Assembly: GCA_038049695.1 (NCBI GenBank)
Contig: CP142453.1
Location: 3,936,501-4,000,500 of the forward strand
Direction: 5' to 3'
DNA: 64,000 nucleotides
Source of the DNA: Cinnamomum chago
Taxonomy: Eukaryota > Streptophyta > Magnoliopsida > Laurales > Lauraceae
Under the pieces are notes generated by a model, which saw only the letters and a list, made by a program, of their open reading frames with translations, searched no databases and was not told the origin of the DNA. The position numbers were made by a program, and so were the translations under genes. This document shows, in pieces, positions 21,740 to 34,109 of the stretch. The number at the start of each line of letters is the position of its first letter. The first letter of the stretch is position 1.

Positions 21740-23780
21740 ATGATTTGTATCGTTGGATGCAGTGGGCACACCATGGATATAGCCTTTGATAGGTACAATT
21801 TTTTTTTTCAAATGAACTTTCTAATTCTAGTTGTCTTGTGTTGTTTCTTTATATTATTGAAAATCTAATCCTTTATTCAAATCAATCAGTGTGGCCCACC
21901 TAGCGCTTAGAAAAGTACTATTTTGAGCGGTCTACATCAATCAGTGGCCTTCCCTTGTCATAGAATGTCATATAATAAATAGCTCAACAGAAAAAAAAAA
22001 AATTTAATGGACATAGTTTGACAATAGTGTGACAGTGTGTGTATGGATGTATAAGTACTTACTTACCTAAGAAAAAAAACCCACATGTGGCATGTCAAGT
22101 GGGCCCCCCTTCTGTCCCACGAGATAAACGGGTGATAGGGCCTAAACGGGCCTAGTTAGTCAATAGTCAAATCAAGTGAAAGTGATGAATTGAATGCTTC
22201 AACTAAATGCCTTTGATGAGTGGCTCACATTAGTTGCCTTCAATGGCTGAGGAGGTGACTCACTACAACTTAAGGCTCAACGTGCAGGGCCCACATTCCA
22301 ACATCAGCAATGTTCACCACCACTGGTTTTTTTTTTAGAATTTAGATGACCCATCCATAAAACTTTCCTTTCATTTTCATTTGATGGGGATAGCGAACCA
22401 TGACAATATTTGCAAAAATGAAAGCACACCTGTCCAGATTTACAAATACTTTTCTTTGGATGAGTATATGAATGTAATCAAATCACTGTGCTGATGGGCC
22501 AGGTCAAGGTGAGACAAAGCTTCTTCTAGTTATTGGGTCTAATTCAAGCATGGATCCAGCCCATAGGCCTGAATGATAGGCCCAGATGGAGGCAGCCAGC
22601 ATGCAAACATCCAAGCCCAGTCATTTACAATGGGCTAAAAATACAGCCAAGATCAAGCTAAAGTTTTGGTTTGAGCTAATATCGAGGGATGTCAGTATAT
22701 ATGCTCTTTACAAAACACCTGGCACTGGGCTGGATGGGTTGAAGAATTGTGGGGGCCACTTCATGCATTTGATGGGGATTTGAGATTTAGGAGGGTGGTT
22801 GCTTGATGAGGTTTGGCACAATTGGTTTTTATTTGTATGGACTGGTAAGGATATGGGGTTAAGAGGAAGTTGAATAAAAAAGTTTAACATTTAGTAATTT
22901 GATGAGAAACAAACATGGTAATTTGATAACATATGAATCCATTACATATGTGCTTCGAATGCATATATAATCAATACATATTGACATTTGCCTTTTACAC
23001 ATGGGATGAAAAAAATGGGTTTTTAAATATGTACATGTTACACATGAAACACATTACCATATTTATCAAAATCATCGTTCTCGCATGAGTAGATAGTCCA
23101 TCCAATGATAGATATAGAGTGTTGAATTGGACTAACAACTGCTTCAAGATAATACCATGTGGCTGCCCATCCGGATTGTCATATTTGGGAAACCCCATTC
23201 CTATCTGACCCTTTTTTAACACATTTCTTTCACTTGAAAAGTAAGCTTAAAGAGAATCTAACTGATCCCAAATCTTCTAAAGGTCTATTTATTTGATAGT
23301 CTTTTAAAATCACATCAAATGCCCACCAAGGGGTTGGTGGAGTTGATATCTTGTGTTTGAAACCACACATAATTACCCATGGCCTTAGGGCGATTACTCT
23401 TGCTGGGTCAAAAATCTCAAGGATTCCATCAAAAGAGTATTAAAGATTATAGAGGGGACCGGACCTTGCATCATAAACGGGACCTTGTATTATTCACACT
23501 TCACCTATTTAATTATTCTTAAGGGGAGCCTATTTGACCATAAATTCATGTGTAATCTAATATAAACAAACAATGCCCTAAAGCTTCCAATTGATGACGT
23601 CCCTTCAACCCTAACTTATTTTTTCTACTGCTTTTTCGTCTTTTGATAACTAGTAAAGAGCAATTCACTTATGCAATCTAATCACATGTTCTTTCTCACC
23701 ATTGACCACTGGAAAATCCAAGAAAATAATATAAATACTATAGTATAAAATACAACAAATAAAATGCTATCACAAGCCTT
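21740..23780. other. Intergenic, no gene seen
   Basis: AT-rich with short frames only. A SINE-like stretch (about 23323-23440) resembles the element just downstream but is too degraded to delimit. Confidence 0.4.
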
Positions 23781-23784
23781 CTTT

Positions 23785-23955
23785 TTTTTTATGCGGGTAT
23801 CTTTGATGTCTTTAACCCATTGGGACTAATCCCCCGATTGATGCCGTTAAACCCACATAAACATATCACGGGCAAATTAAATTTGGAGGAGTGGTTTTGA
23901 ACACAAGACATGGGGACAACAAACCCTCACCTTATATCACTCCATCAACTCCCTG
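23785..23955 (-). mobile_element. SINE-like retroposon, minus strand
   Basis: Read on the minus strand it starts GGGAGTTGATGGAGTGATAT, has a B-box-like TGTGTTCAAAACC, and ends in an A run (the T run at 23782-23790 on the plus strand). No target duplication was identified. Confidence 0.45.
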
Positions 23956-23959
23956 GTGG

Positions 23960-26900
23960 CTGACTAAAAAATAAAAACAAACATATAAACTGCTTACTAC
24001 CATCTGAGATATTCCCTAAACCACCAGAATTCTCTGCGTGGTGAAAACCTATAATTGAATCAGTTGCCGTTTTCATCCAAAACCTGCAAATTCAACCTAC
24101 TGTATCATGATTTGTGATCCCAAAACTTTTTAAGCTCTTCATTTCTAGCAGCAGGAAAAACCCTGACCTCGTTTTCCGGTGGAATTAAACAAGATCATGC
24201 AGACTCTTCGATTATACAGATAGAGTTAGTTGAGATATTGGGAGAATTGGGGATCATTGAAGATCCTTTTGGGACATTTGGGTTGAGATCTAACATAAGT
24301 CCACCCACTAAATTGGTTGGGTTCAGCTGGGCCTTCTAAGTGTAACTTTTGGTGGAGCTGGGTTCATGAATTTGGGTCAATTAATAAATGGGTTTGGATA
24401 TGCCGCTCCTGCCAATTGTGTAGGTTTATCTTCTCACTTTGTGAGCACTCCTTCCCACTTGTATGGGCTCTTTTAGGTCCTAAACCCTCAGTTGCAGCAA
24501 CCAAACAAGAGGAAAAGTTGGAACGCATGTGGATATATAGCACATTGCAAGTAAAAACTTTGATATAGGTACATATAAAAAAAAAAAAAACGAGTACCAC
24601 AGATGATAGGGTCCTTTTGTAGTAGTTGAGAGCTGAAAATCTCAAACAAATATGAATTTTCATTTTGATGATTCTTGAACTTCTTATGGAGTGGGCTCCA
24701 TCTAAGGGAGAGTATTGAATATTATTTATACTGCCTCTACTAATTTCTTTAGGTTTTGGTAGGAATGGTTAGCTAAATAAATTTAAGATGGTATCAAATG
24801 CAATTGGTGCTTAAAAAAAGCTTCACTCAAAGGGACTATTGAAAAATATTTATGCTACCTCTACTAAAGCTTCGGCTTTTGATAGGAATTGTTAGCTAAG
24901 AAGACTTCCCAATATGTTACATAAGAACAACAGGCCCCATATATAGTATCCGATATTAATTAATAATGGGTCTTGATTTGCATGAGCTTTCACATATTCA
25001 GCCCAACAGTAAGTTAAACCATTCTAACCCTGTACCCTCCCATATGAGTAAAGTCCAACTCCATGGGACGGGCATATTTAGGCTCACTTTTAAGTCTTTA
25101 AACATTTATCACCTTCCCATGATCGGCCAAATAATCTTAACACTCTTCTATCCCTTCCTTTCCATTGGAAAAATAACCCTAGTTCATACTGAGACCTTTC
25201 CAGCCATAGAATGTGGTCTAAGTTCCATAACGGGGACTATGAATAGCATATTGGTTATACTTGAAAGCTTCCATAAAAGTGAAGGAAAAAAAAAAAATTG
25301 TCCGAGGTACAACACAGGTGATGTGTTTGTGGGTCCACTGGTCCTTAGATGAGATGGCTGAGAGTTTTCAATAAATCTGAATTTTGATTCTCAGATCTCC
25401 TAATATGTATCAAGTAGAAATAGCAGATGGTGTGCCCTAACAACCAACAGACTCTTTTCATTGAATAAAATCTGCTAATGATTATACATTGTGTAAGCTA
25501 CTTGCGATAAATTCTAGTGGTACTGAATGATGCATGCAAATGGGTTGATTGATCACAGGTGGGACTCCTATACGAAAGCCAGCAGAGAGCTTTTATCAGA
25601 AGGAATGTTTTGCCAAAAATCTTATTTGAGTCATTTGAAGTCTTCTCAGCAATAATTGGTTAAAAAAAGATAGAAAGTATAGTTATTTTAATTTATTTTA
25701 TTTCTTACAATTTGACTATCAGTTAAGAAGGTTAAAAGAAACAAATATAGGGGGATTTTGAGGTTTTTATTTTTTTCAGCATTCCAGCTACGGAACAAAG
25801 ACAAACAACTTGCACATGTGAGTTAATAGGAACTTACACATATAAGGAGAACTAAATCGAACATGCAGAGGGAGAGGAAGGTTCGAGACATAATCACCCG
25901 CTTGATAGATGCTTATAAATGGCACTTCCAACCCCACTCAAACATGAGTGTGTTGGTCCTTCATTTTCTTTAGCAATTTTTAGTCAGTGTTCAGATGCCA
26001 TTAATCTGATGGCCTCCATAACTCAGTTGGAGTGAGGTAATTTTAGTAAAAAAAGAAAGTCAGTTTAAGCCATTTTAATTTTGGAGTGCCCCCCACTAAC
26101 GTTGGAGGAATCCGGATATCCTGAGGGTGGGGCCTTGATGATGGACCTTTGAGTGTCTTTTGAGTCCATCCTTATAATTCATCATCGGGCCCACCTTTAA
26201 GATCTGTATAGCTCAAAATCACCGTCCAATCCTTCTTTTTATCATCAACTACAAATTTTCCATCAAAACTATCAACCATCTAATTGATAGTACTTGGACT
26301 CTTTTTATTTTTAATCCTATGTTACAAGATGTGATAGACGTAATTAACTATCATGGGAGTAAACTTTTCCTCCATAATAGAACAGGATAAGACGAAGATC
26401 TGGAGCTGTTTGAATTTTAAAGGGTGAGAGATATTCTCAAACTTCCTCCTAAATAAAATCCACATCTTCAACCCCCTCAAAAATTTGAGAATCTGAAAAT
26501 TATCTCATTATCTCACTTCAAATCTGTTGAAGTTACTTAAAACTACTAAGCAGGATATAAATACATATAGTTAGAGAGATTATTGCATTTCCATTCTACA
26601 ACCCAAAAATTTAAATAGAAAGCTACCAACACTTCTCTTTCCCTGCTCTCTTCTTCTCCTCAGGACTACCAATCGTCGCCAACTCCGGCAACTTGAAGGG
26701 TGGCAACCCCATTATCACAGATCAAGTAAAATGACAAGGCGGCGCATTTTTGAATTGGAGAAATGCAGCATCTGTGAAGGAGGAGAAAGGGAGGACTACC
26801 GCTTATCCCACAATCAATTGGCAAAAATAGTTTTATTCCAAGGAATAGGGCTCGACCACAGTTATAACCGCTCATGAGCGAGGATTTCAACGGCGAACTT

Positions 26901-27451
26901 GCAAAATGCGTGTCCCGTGACTCAAATGGCATAACAATAGTTTTATGGTGAGTGCGTGGGGATCACAATTATAACCCCTCAGGAGCGAGGGTGGACGTTG
27001 ACCTCGACACATTCGATGGAAGCTTTCGAACTATATGGAGGCAGCAGTCATACGGCCAGTGAGTCTGCGTGACTGCGTGGGGAGCCAAGGCGTGGAGACG
27101 ACTACTTGTGACCTCGCTGTTAGTGTAGGTGTGGTTGGATATGAGCTATTTGGAGATAGAGTGGAGAGGAAATGAGAGGGAGCATCTGATTCTACGTAGA
27201 AGAGTTGATGAGGGAGAAGAGAAGCAAAATGTGTTCAAGGAGACCGATATGTTTCTGCAGAAACATCCAGAGGAGGCCGCAGTGAGTGGACTTCCATATA
27301 TTTCATGCTGTTCTTCTTTTCCCTTTTAACTCGTCTTCTTTTGCTAAACTAGTAGGTTTTTCATCATTAGATTATATTGTTGGAGTCTAAAGATTGAGAA
27401 AGTTGAAATAAATGGAAAGATATAGTGAAGGTGTTAAATTTGTAATGGATC
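23960..27451. other. Intergenic; one local duplication, no supported gene
   Basis: Between 26790 and 27000 the phrases GTTTTAT, CACA(G/A)TTATAACC and CTCA(T/G)GAGCGAGG occur twice about 120 bp apart, so there is a diverged tandem duplication. Short frames here, including an 88-codon minus-strand one at 26666-26932, show no recognised family. Confidence 0.4.
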
Positions 27452-27456
27452 ATGTA

Positions 27457-29995
27457 TGTAACATCCCCAAAACAAGAATTGGGAAAAACGTGAAAAATTA
27501 AATCAAATTCACAAGCTTCCAAAAGTGGACCCACAAAAATATTAACTTGTGGTGAGTCAAAATAAATTTCATTAAATGCAACGGAAATTCATTCAATTGG
27601 TATTCAAAATTCATAAATGTAACCCAACATAATAATCAGACTAAAGAAGAGTTTATCATTAAAGAAAGTTTATCCGAAGAAATTCTAAGATGACGTTCTC
27701 TCTTGTGCTGGCTCAGACGGCTCCAAAGCCATCTTCGGCATCCCACTCGGACTTATCAGTTGGCTCAAACCTCCGTCTCCTCGGTAAAGTACGGTACAAG
27801 GTTCGGTACCTATGCACCAAATATTACAAAGTAAATAGCAAGTACCCAAATAACGAGAAGAATATAGACAAGTGTGAGTGATCATATAGAAGTAAGACAT
27901 TGATAAAAAAGAACGTATAAGATTCACACGAAGACAAGTGTCCCTGTTATGGGTGGTCAGCCCTAAAATAAATCGGGAAAGCCCGTCCATAACGTTGGTG
28001 GTCATAACGATCAAATAAAAAAAAATCAGGATAACATGTTCATATTCATAGCGGATTATAAGTGATCCGGTTATATCGGTGATCAACCGTCCATATATCG
28101 ATCTACAATTATCCATAACTTACCCGCATAAACATAAACATATAACCATAATAAACCTGAATAATAAAACTCCGACACAAGAGTCCTAAGTCAAAGTAAG
28201 TGCTGATCATTCCACATTCCATAAAAATTGTCAAGCCACTTTATAGTCCATAACACACAATAAGGTATGCATCTAAAGGAGTACATATCTTAAACTAATA
28301 TCTTAAACCAACATATATATATATATATGCATGCAAAGGTTAAAACATAGATACGAATCGATCCTAAGGTCAAACATAAGGTCTTGTACCCAACAACCAC
28401 ATGAATCTCCAAGACTCAGTTAAGGATTTTCCAATAGAGATGGGTTGAACTTGAATCCATTAGGATTTCTCCGATGTCGTATAAAGTACTAATATATCGT
28501 ATGCCCGGATGGTATAAAGTACAAAAATATAATTTTAATACATTAAAAACTAAAGATATCATTTAATATTAATTTGTAAATAATAATAATCTTGGTTTAT
28601 AATTTTAGAAAACTCGGGGACCCACATAAAATATTTTTCAAATTCAATTCTTTATAAAATAAGTAAAGGGGTCTGATTTGAATTCATTAAAAGCTAAGGG
28701 TCCCTTTTTTTTTCTTTTTTTTTTCCCAATTCAAGAAACGAATGGCCAAGTGTTATGAGTCAAATTGTAACAGAGCTCATCTCTTTTTTCCTTTTTTCTT
28801 TTTTTTTATCCTAATGCCCAAGTGTTAAAGTCAAATGTCATGTTTTGTCATCTCATCCCCCACACGTCGCCATCATCCTCTTCTCCTTATCCCCACAAAA
28901 ACCCACCTTCTCTTTACACCCCCAGACCACCGAAATCCTGATCCCTTTCTTCCATCAACGCAAGCCCTGTAGCAGCGCATTTTCAGAAACAGGGTCCTCG
29001 CCTGGCATTACAGTTGTTAATATTGTGGGCTCCACTGATCAAGGACCCACGATCAGCCTCCATCCATATGGTCGCCCAAGCCTACTCTTCAAGATGTAGG
29101 GACCCGATTTAAAATTTAATGGTCCACATGGGTCCCACAGTCCCAAAAACGGAAACAACCCAAGCCCTCTTCCATACCGTCAGCCCTCTCTTTTGAGTCG
29201 TTGGATGGTGGACCAAACATGGGTCCACCATTTCTATGGTCGCCCCACCATGTCTTGCCCGATGAACGAACCAGATCTATGATCAGATCATCTAGTGGGT
29301 CCCACCATCAATACACACTAAGTAACTTTCATGATTTTGTATCCGGGGCTCTGCTACAAATTCAGTCCTGGTGGACTTGGTGGATTGGGGCGTCAACGGT
29401 GATAAGTAAATTAAGAAAATCAATTCAACCATACCCAATTATCCCCAATATCCAATCTCATCACAAAAACAATTAACATTATCAAAAGGACATCAAAGAG
29501 TCTCTATATGCACTACATTGGAATCAACGAGAAATACATATATTAAATTCACATAAATTATGTGTAGGTGGTTACCTTTTACCGGGGTTGAAAAATGCAT
29601 AAATGCTAACCAATACCCAAACTGAGATTCCTACTGCGCACGCGAAAGAAAAATGAGATAACCTAAGCATTTTACTTTTAACCCAAGAATATAGATCTAC
29701 TTTTAATGGTTTGAGGAGAGGGTTATCTGAAATAAGAAAGTGAGGAGAGATAATAAGGTGCAGTTCTTAAAAGAATGAATTAGGTTAAGAGAATATTCTA
29801 TGGGTTTGAGTCATTTGATCAAATTGCGGGTCAGGTCATCTACCCATTAAACCAACTCACTGATCCACACATCTAATCTAATATGTGCCCCACTAATCCT
29901 ACCCACTTAAATAACTAAAATACATTTAATTAAAATAATAGCAATATTTTAATTAAAATATAATAAAATATTATAAGCGGGGCCTAGATCTTACA
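27457..29995 (+). mobile_element. Long Gypsy-like solo LTR, 2.5 kb
   Basis: The segment starts TGTAACATCCCCAAAAC and ends CCTAGATCTTACA, flanked by a 5-bp duplication ATGTA (27452-27456 and 29996-30000). The opening TGTAACATCC and the following phrase AATGCAACGGAAA are typical of plant Gypsy LTRs; the chromovirus side is likely but not proven. No protein coding, primer site or second LTR is seen, so it is a solo LTR fossil. It contains an AT microsatellite at about 28314-28329. Confidence 0.85.
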
Positions 29996-30309
29996 ATGTA
30001 AGGCTTAGGTTCATGCATGAGACTTCTTTTGGTTGCTGTTGAATAACATGGAATGCGGAAATATTGTTGTACTTCTTATATTATAGTTTGGAGGAAAGTT
30101 TTTTATTTTAATTGAGAAGGCAAGAAGCTCCAGTAAACAGAGGGCCATCAAAACAATCTGAGTCGTTAAATAAAATTAGTTGTCTCTGACCAAGACAACA
30201 ACAGGTCAGTCCATCTAACCCACAGCTTTTAATTAAACACTATTGTGAATTTAGGTTCATTCAACAAAATTGGTCACTTGTTAAACAAGACAAGTAATTA
30301 TTTTTCTTA

Positions 30310-30415
30310 GGGAAAAAAGCACTATACTTACCTGGACTTTGGCCGTTTTGCAGAGTGATCCCTGAACTTTGGTATTTGTGACTAAACCTACCTGTAGTTT
30401 TAGTTGGCATGCAAA
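30310..30415 (+). repeat. MULE left terminal inverted repeat
   Basis: Pairs with 33994-34099 over about 106 bp, about 95 percent identical by eye. The presumed promoter of the GRF gene lies in or just after it. Confidence 0.93.
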
Positions 30416-30580
30416 ATGGACGGATTCTGTTAGTATTAACAGTGTAGGTCGTATAAAATCTGTTTGGTGCATACTGGCGCCAAGTTGCTCTCCCAAAAAG
30501 ACATATTTGCCCCTAAATCAGCTTATAAAACATTGGAAGTGCACCAGACATGTTCTTAGTGAATTCTTTTCTTTCCAGCC

Positions 30581-30983
30581 ATGGCTTCCTCTCAAAACTC
30601 TCAAAACTCCTGCACCCATTGTTCTCGTGGCCAATACTCTCAACTTGATGGTGAAATTCGTTACTGTCACTGCGGGCATAGGGCTGCTTTGAGAACTTCT
30701 CGAACACAGCGCAACATGGGGAGGAGGTTTCTTGGCTGTGCTCTATATGGGGTTATGCTGTCAACTATCTGATTGTTCTTCTTGATGTATGGTCAATAAT
30801 GCTATTATTAATGTTATTTTGTTTCAATTTTTTTTCCAGATCCAGCCAGCGTGTGGATTTTTTGAATGGGTTGATGGAGAAAATGATCAGGTACAAAAGC
30901 TATTGGATAAGATTGATGTGCTGGAGAAGGAAATGAAGACAATTTGTCGAAGAGAAAAATGTTACCTACGTGTATTGCTGTGA
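30581..30983 (+). CDS. GRF-type zinc-finger protein with C-terminal coiled coil
   Basis: Two exons: 30581-30751 and 30840-30983 (donor GTTATG, acceptor TTTTTTTCCAG, phase 0), giving 104 residues. The zf-GRF pattern spans the splice: CHCG at 29-32, ALRTSRTQRNMGRRFLGC at 36-53, then CGFFEW in exon 2. The three Cys/His ligand blocks and the GRR-F-GC core are present. The C-terminus (about 75-104), VQKLLDKIDVLEKEMKTI, is a short coiled coil, as is usual in small plant GRF proteins. GRF fingers bind single-stranded nucleic acid in better-known proteins; the role here is unknown. It lies inside a MULE, 166 bp from the left repeat. The frame is intact. Whether it serves the transposon or is a captured host gene is open. 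Confidence 0.82.
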
Positions 30984-31199
30984 ACTTGGGCTGGAATTGT
31001 GTTTTTTTTTTTTCATGTGCTACCTAGTTGTGGCTTGGTTCCCTGTAGATGGGTTAGAATTACCATAATCATATGTATCAGTTGGAATATTTTAATGAAA
31101 ATGGGTTGGTGAAGTTTGCTTGTCCATGAATGCTTTGTTCACTCCTTATTTTGCTCTAAACTTTAATCAACCTGCAATAAGAAAAGCATCATCATCCAA

Positions 31200-31420
31200 A
31201 CACTCAATCCAGACAATTTAAAAGGTCATCTATGCTGCTCCAATCCATCATCATCATCCTAACAGTCAATCCAAACAATAAAAAATAGTCATCTATATAT
31301 GCTGCTCCAAACAGACATCATCATTCAATATGCCAATCCAAACAATAAAAAATGGTCATTTATGCTAAACTCCAAATAGTCATCATCATCCAAACAGTTT
31401 TTTGAAACAGTAATTGACAA
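31200..31420 (+). repeat. Degenerate tandem repeat (CAATCCAAACAATAAAAAATRGTCAT) in the MULE
   Basis: Three or four imperfect units of roughly 60-70 bp based on CATCATCATCCAAAC..CAATCCAAACAAT. It lies between the two convergent transcription units. Confidence 0.65.
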
Positions 31421-31562
31421 ACTACATCAGGTTGTCTTAAAACACCATCTCCCATAAACAAATTTACAACATCATCATGACAAAGTTTTTTAAAACAGAA
31501 CCAAAATAAAATCTTACAACATCATCCAGACAAAGTTTTAAAATAGAATCAACATAACATCG

Positions 31563-31727
31563 TCAGATTGTGCTGCCTTTTCCTGCTCCAATCCTCCCTC
31601 TACCTCTGGGTGTTGATGCAGACCTCGCTTGTTGTAACTTTCCTCTATCAGTGGTACTACTTGCTGATGAAAGTGGGTCTGTAAAATAACCACCATGGTG
31701 GAATTCAATTGTAACTTCATCAAACAT
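31563..31727 (-). pseudogene. Internally deleted MULE transposase (N- and C-termini joined)
   Basis: A 54-codon frame starts MFDEVTIEFHHGGYFTDP, which resembles the N-terminal PB1-like segment of plant MULE transposases (pattern: short beta strand, HHGG, F). It then passes directly to SSASSTTDRGKLQQARSAS and PRGRGRIGAGKGSTI before TGA. The latter resembles the basic, Ser-rich RGRG tail of those transposases. The whole catalytic middle (MULE DDE domain, SWIM zinc finger) is absent. The reading as a deletion derivative is inference, but it agrees with the Mutator repeats around it. Too short to be active. Confidence 0.6.
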
Positions 31728-33507
31728 CTGCGTGTAGAACCTTATACCAGTTAAGAAAAAAACAAAATATGTAATTTCTTAATCTAACATATGCAATTTC
31801 ATAATCTTGATCCTTTCTATAGTGCTTCTGAATAATATTCTAAATAACATACAAATACAAGGTCTAGTGTGCTGTGCATTGAATATGATGTACACATAGA
31901 TCTAAGACATACAAATACAAGGTCTAGTGTGTTGTGCATTGAAAGACCCTCTTCTTTGACCTCCACCATTTTTCTTACATCAGTCTGAGTTCATTTAGAA
32001 GGGACTAGCATAAAAAGAAAGGGTGTTTTTATAGCCCTTCATATAAAAATATGTTTTTGTTGTCTATAGAGAAAGATGAGGCCAAATACAACAGAACAGA
32101 GAATCTCAGTGCACTTAATCAATTGCATAGGCCTACTCTTAAAACTAGATATCCCAATTTGAGGAAAATATTACACTACGTAAGCGACAATGATGTAACA
32201 GTGGCACAGACATTAGAAACCTCAAAAGAATAAACAGAAAGAAGTACTACTCAATGAAATCAGCAGTGGCGCGCAAAAGGAACAGAACCCACAACAACAA
32301 TATTGAGAATTGGGTTCCTCTGTAAATCATTCTATGTGCCTCATCTTTTGATACAGATTTTGTGCCTGTCTAGTGGAAGTCTAAGGGTTGTCCAAGTGTA
32401 TGGGTGCCCTCGAAGCATGGAAACAAAGTAGTAAAAAGAAACAAGGAGTTCTTGCATAAGCGAGTCTGCCTTCTTAGGTTGAATCTACCTAAATAGAATA
32501 TTAAACTTGCAGCATACAAATTCTTCTAGTTTTTGTGTTCATGCCATTTTGAGGACTAACTCCAACATACTTACATGAAATTCAAAGCTTAGAAACTTCA
32601 GAAGAATGCTTCATAGACTTTAGAATCCAATAGACACAGATATGCAGAAACTCTTTATTCCATTATTTTATTCTCATTAGTACTTAAATATATGCAATCT
32701 CACTTTCTAAAATGGAAAAGAAATAATGAAGGTAAAAGTTAAAAAGGATGTCACAATAGGCCGGATGACATTGAAAATCTGAAGACATTACCTCCAACTC
32801 AAAATGTCAGCAATGGAAGACTAACATTTAATCCTGACAATGTTCACAAGGCAAATGGTGCAAATCAGGTGCCTCATCTTCAGGCACTAGCCAATTTATG
32901 AGGTCAATAGCTCAATATCCACCCATTTTAATCATCTTCATCTTAGCCTTATCCTGTTGATTTGAGTTCGTTATAATATGTTCTATTCAAGAAAAAGATA
33001 CTATCCTATCATTCTAACAAAGTTGGACAATAGCTGTAGGTGGGTGTCAGTCCAATTATGTAAGGGACACCTAACCTGAAATGTCATTAAAGCTAAAACT
33101 TGTTTCTAGTGTGTGACCCCCTATAAGTCAATAGTCTTCTTGTACTGCAATAGACAAAAATCAAAGGCTATCAATATCTCTTGGTGCAATTACACGATGA
33201 GCCACCTATGCGCAAGCTCCTCACTATAGCACTGCAACACCAGCACTTTCTTCCAAGCACACAAACAACCAGCATTAATGCAAGCCTGGTCATGGTAGAA
33301 AGCCACAACAACTCATTTCTCTGTTGTTAGTTGCTTCATGCTCTGTTGTTAGTTTTTTTCTCCCCGTGAATAGAATCAGAACTTGCAAACAGTAATATTG
33401 GAGAAATGAATGGGCCCCACAAAATGGCATCTTTGATCTCTCTTTCCTTGTCTTCTTCTTCTTCAACCTTCAAACCCACATACAATACCTAATCATCGAG
33501 ACCCACC

Positions 33508-33960
33508 TCAAATATAATAACAGTGCAGACAAAGTCTGTCCAATAAGGGTTGACTGTGGTCCCCTCCATGTGTAACAGCCACCATGGCTAACCCACAAAA
33601 GTAGCAGACAAGTGGGGTTTCTATTCCACCAACATTCAAACAGAAACAATAAACAAAAGAAACTGATTTTTTCAAGAGGGGACCATTTTCGACAGCGAAA
33701 GGTCCTACCTCTGAAACTGTATCAGACATTCACCATATCAGACAAAGAAGTTCAAAATCCTTAACCCATGGTCATCGGCAAGGCCTAGAACCACCACATG
33801 CATCAAATATATACATGATTAAGGGTATGAGATCATACCTCTGAAACCGCCGATGGTCCTTCGGTGTGGATCTGATGCATGCAAGGAAGGAGGAGAAGAT
33901 TTCGCCTAAAATCGCCAGAACCCTAACCGCAGGTGAAAAGGGGGAAAACGAGAAAAAATC
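33508..33960 (-). other. Candidate 5' exons/leader of the MULE minus-strand transcription unit
   Basis: Reading leftward from the right repeat, a leader-like stretch (TTAGGGTTCTGGCGATTTTAG on the minus strand) is followed by an ATG at 33880. This opens a 14-codon exon (MHQIHTEGPSAVSE) ending at a good donor, GTATGA (33838-33833). A second short MSDTVSE piece at 33729-33709 ends at GTAGGA. These look like leader exons of the transposase gene. Splicing is unproven. Confidence 0.35.
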
Positions 33961-33993
33961 GCTAACAGTATTTGCATGTCACGGCAGTTAGTA

Positions 33994-34099
33994 TTTGCAT
34001 GTCAACTAAAACTACAGGTAGGTTTAGTCACAAATACTAAAGTACAGGGGTCACTCTGCAAAACGGCCAAAGTACAGGTAAGTATAGTGCTTTTTTCCC
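33994..34099 (-). repeat. MULE right terminal inverted repeat
   Basis: Inverted partner of 30310-30415, followed by the 9-bp duplication at 34100-34108. Confidence 0.93.
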
Positions 34100-34109
34100 T
34101 TTTTCTTAT

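Larger units (their letters stand above)
30310..34099. mobile_element. Mutator-like element (MULE), 3.8 kb, carrying a GRF zinc-finger gene
   Basis: Terminal inverted repeats of about 106 bp (30310-30415 and 33994-34099) begin GGGAAAAAAGCACTATACTT and differ at only about five positions. They are flanked by a perfect 9-bp duplication TTTTTCTTA (30301-30309 and 34100-34108), the Mutator hallmark. Inside, a GRF zinc-finger gene runs rightward from near the left repeat. A minus-strand unit starts near the right repeat and ends in what looks like a deleted MULE transposase (31727-31563). The few differences between the repeats suggest a fairly recent element. It lacks a full transposase and would need one supplied in trans. 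Confidence 0.93.

Noticed and set aside
28845-29476. Two open frames of 84 and 91 codons
   Set aside because: They lie wholly inside the solo LTR at 27457-29995, show no protein motifs, and are best explained as chance frames.
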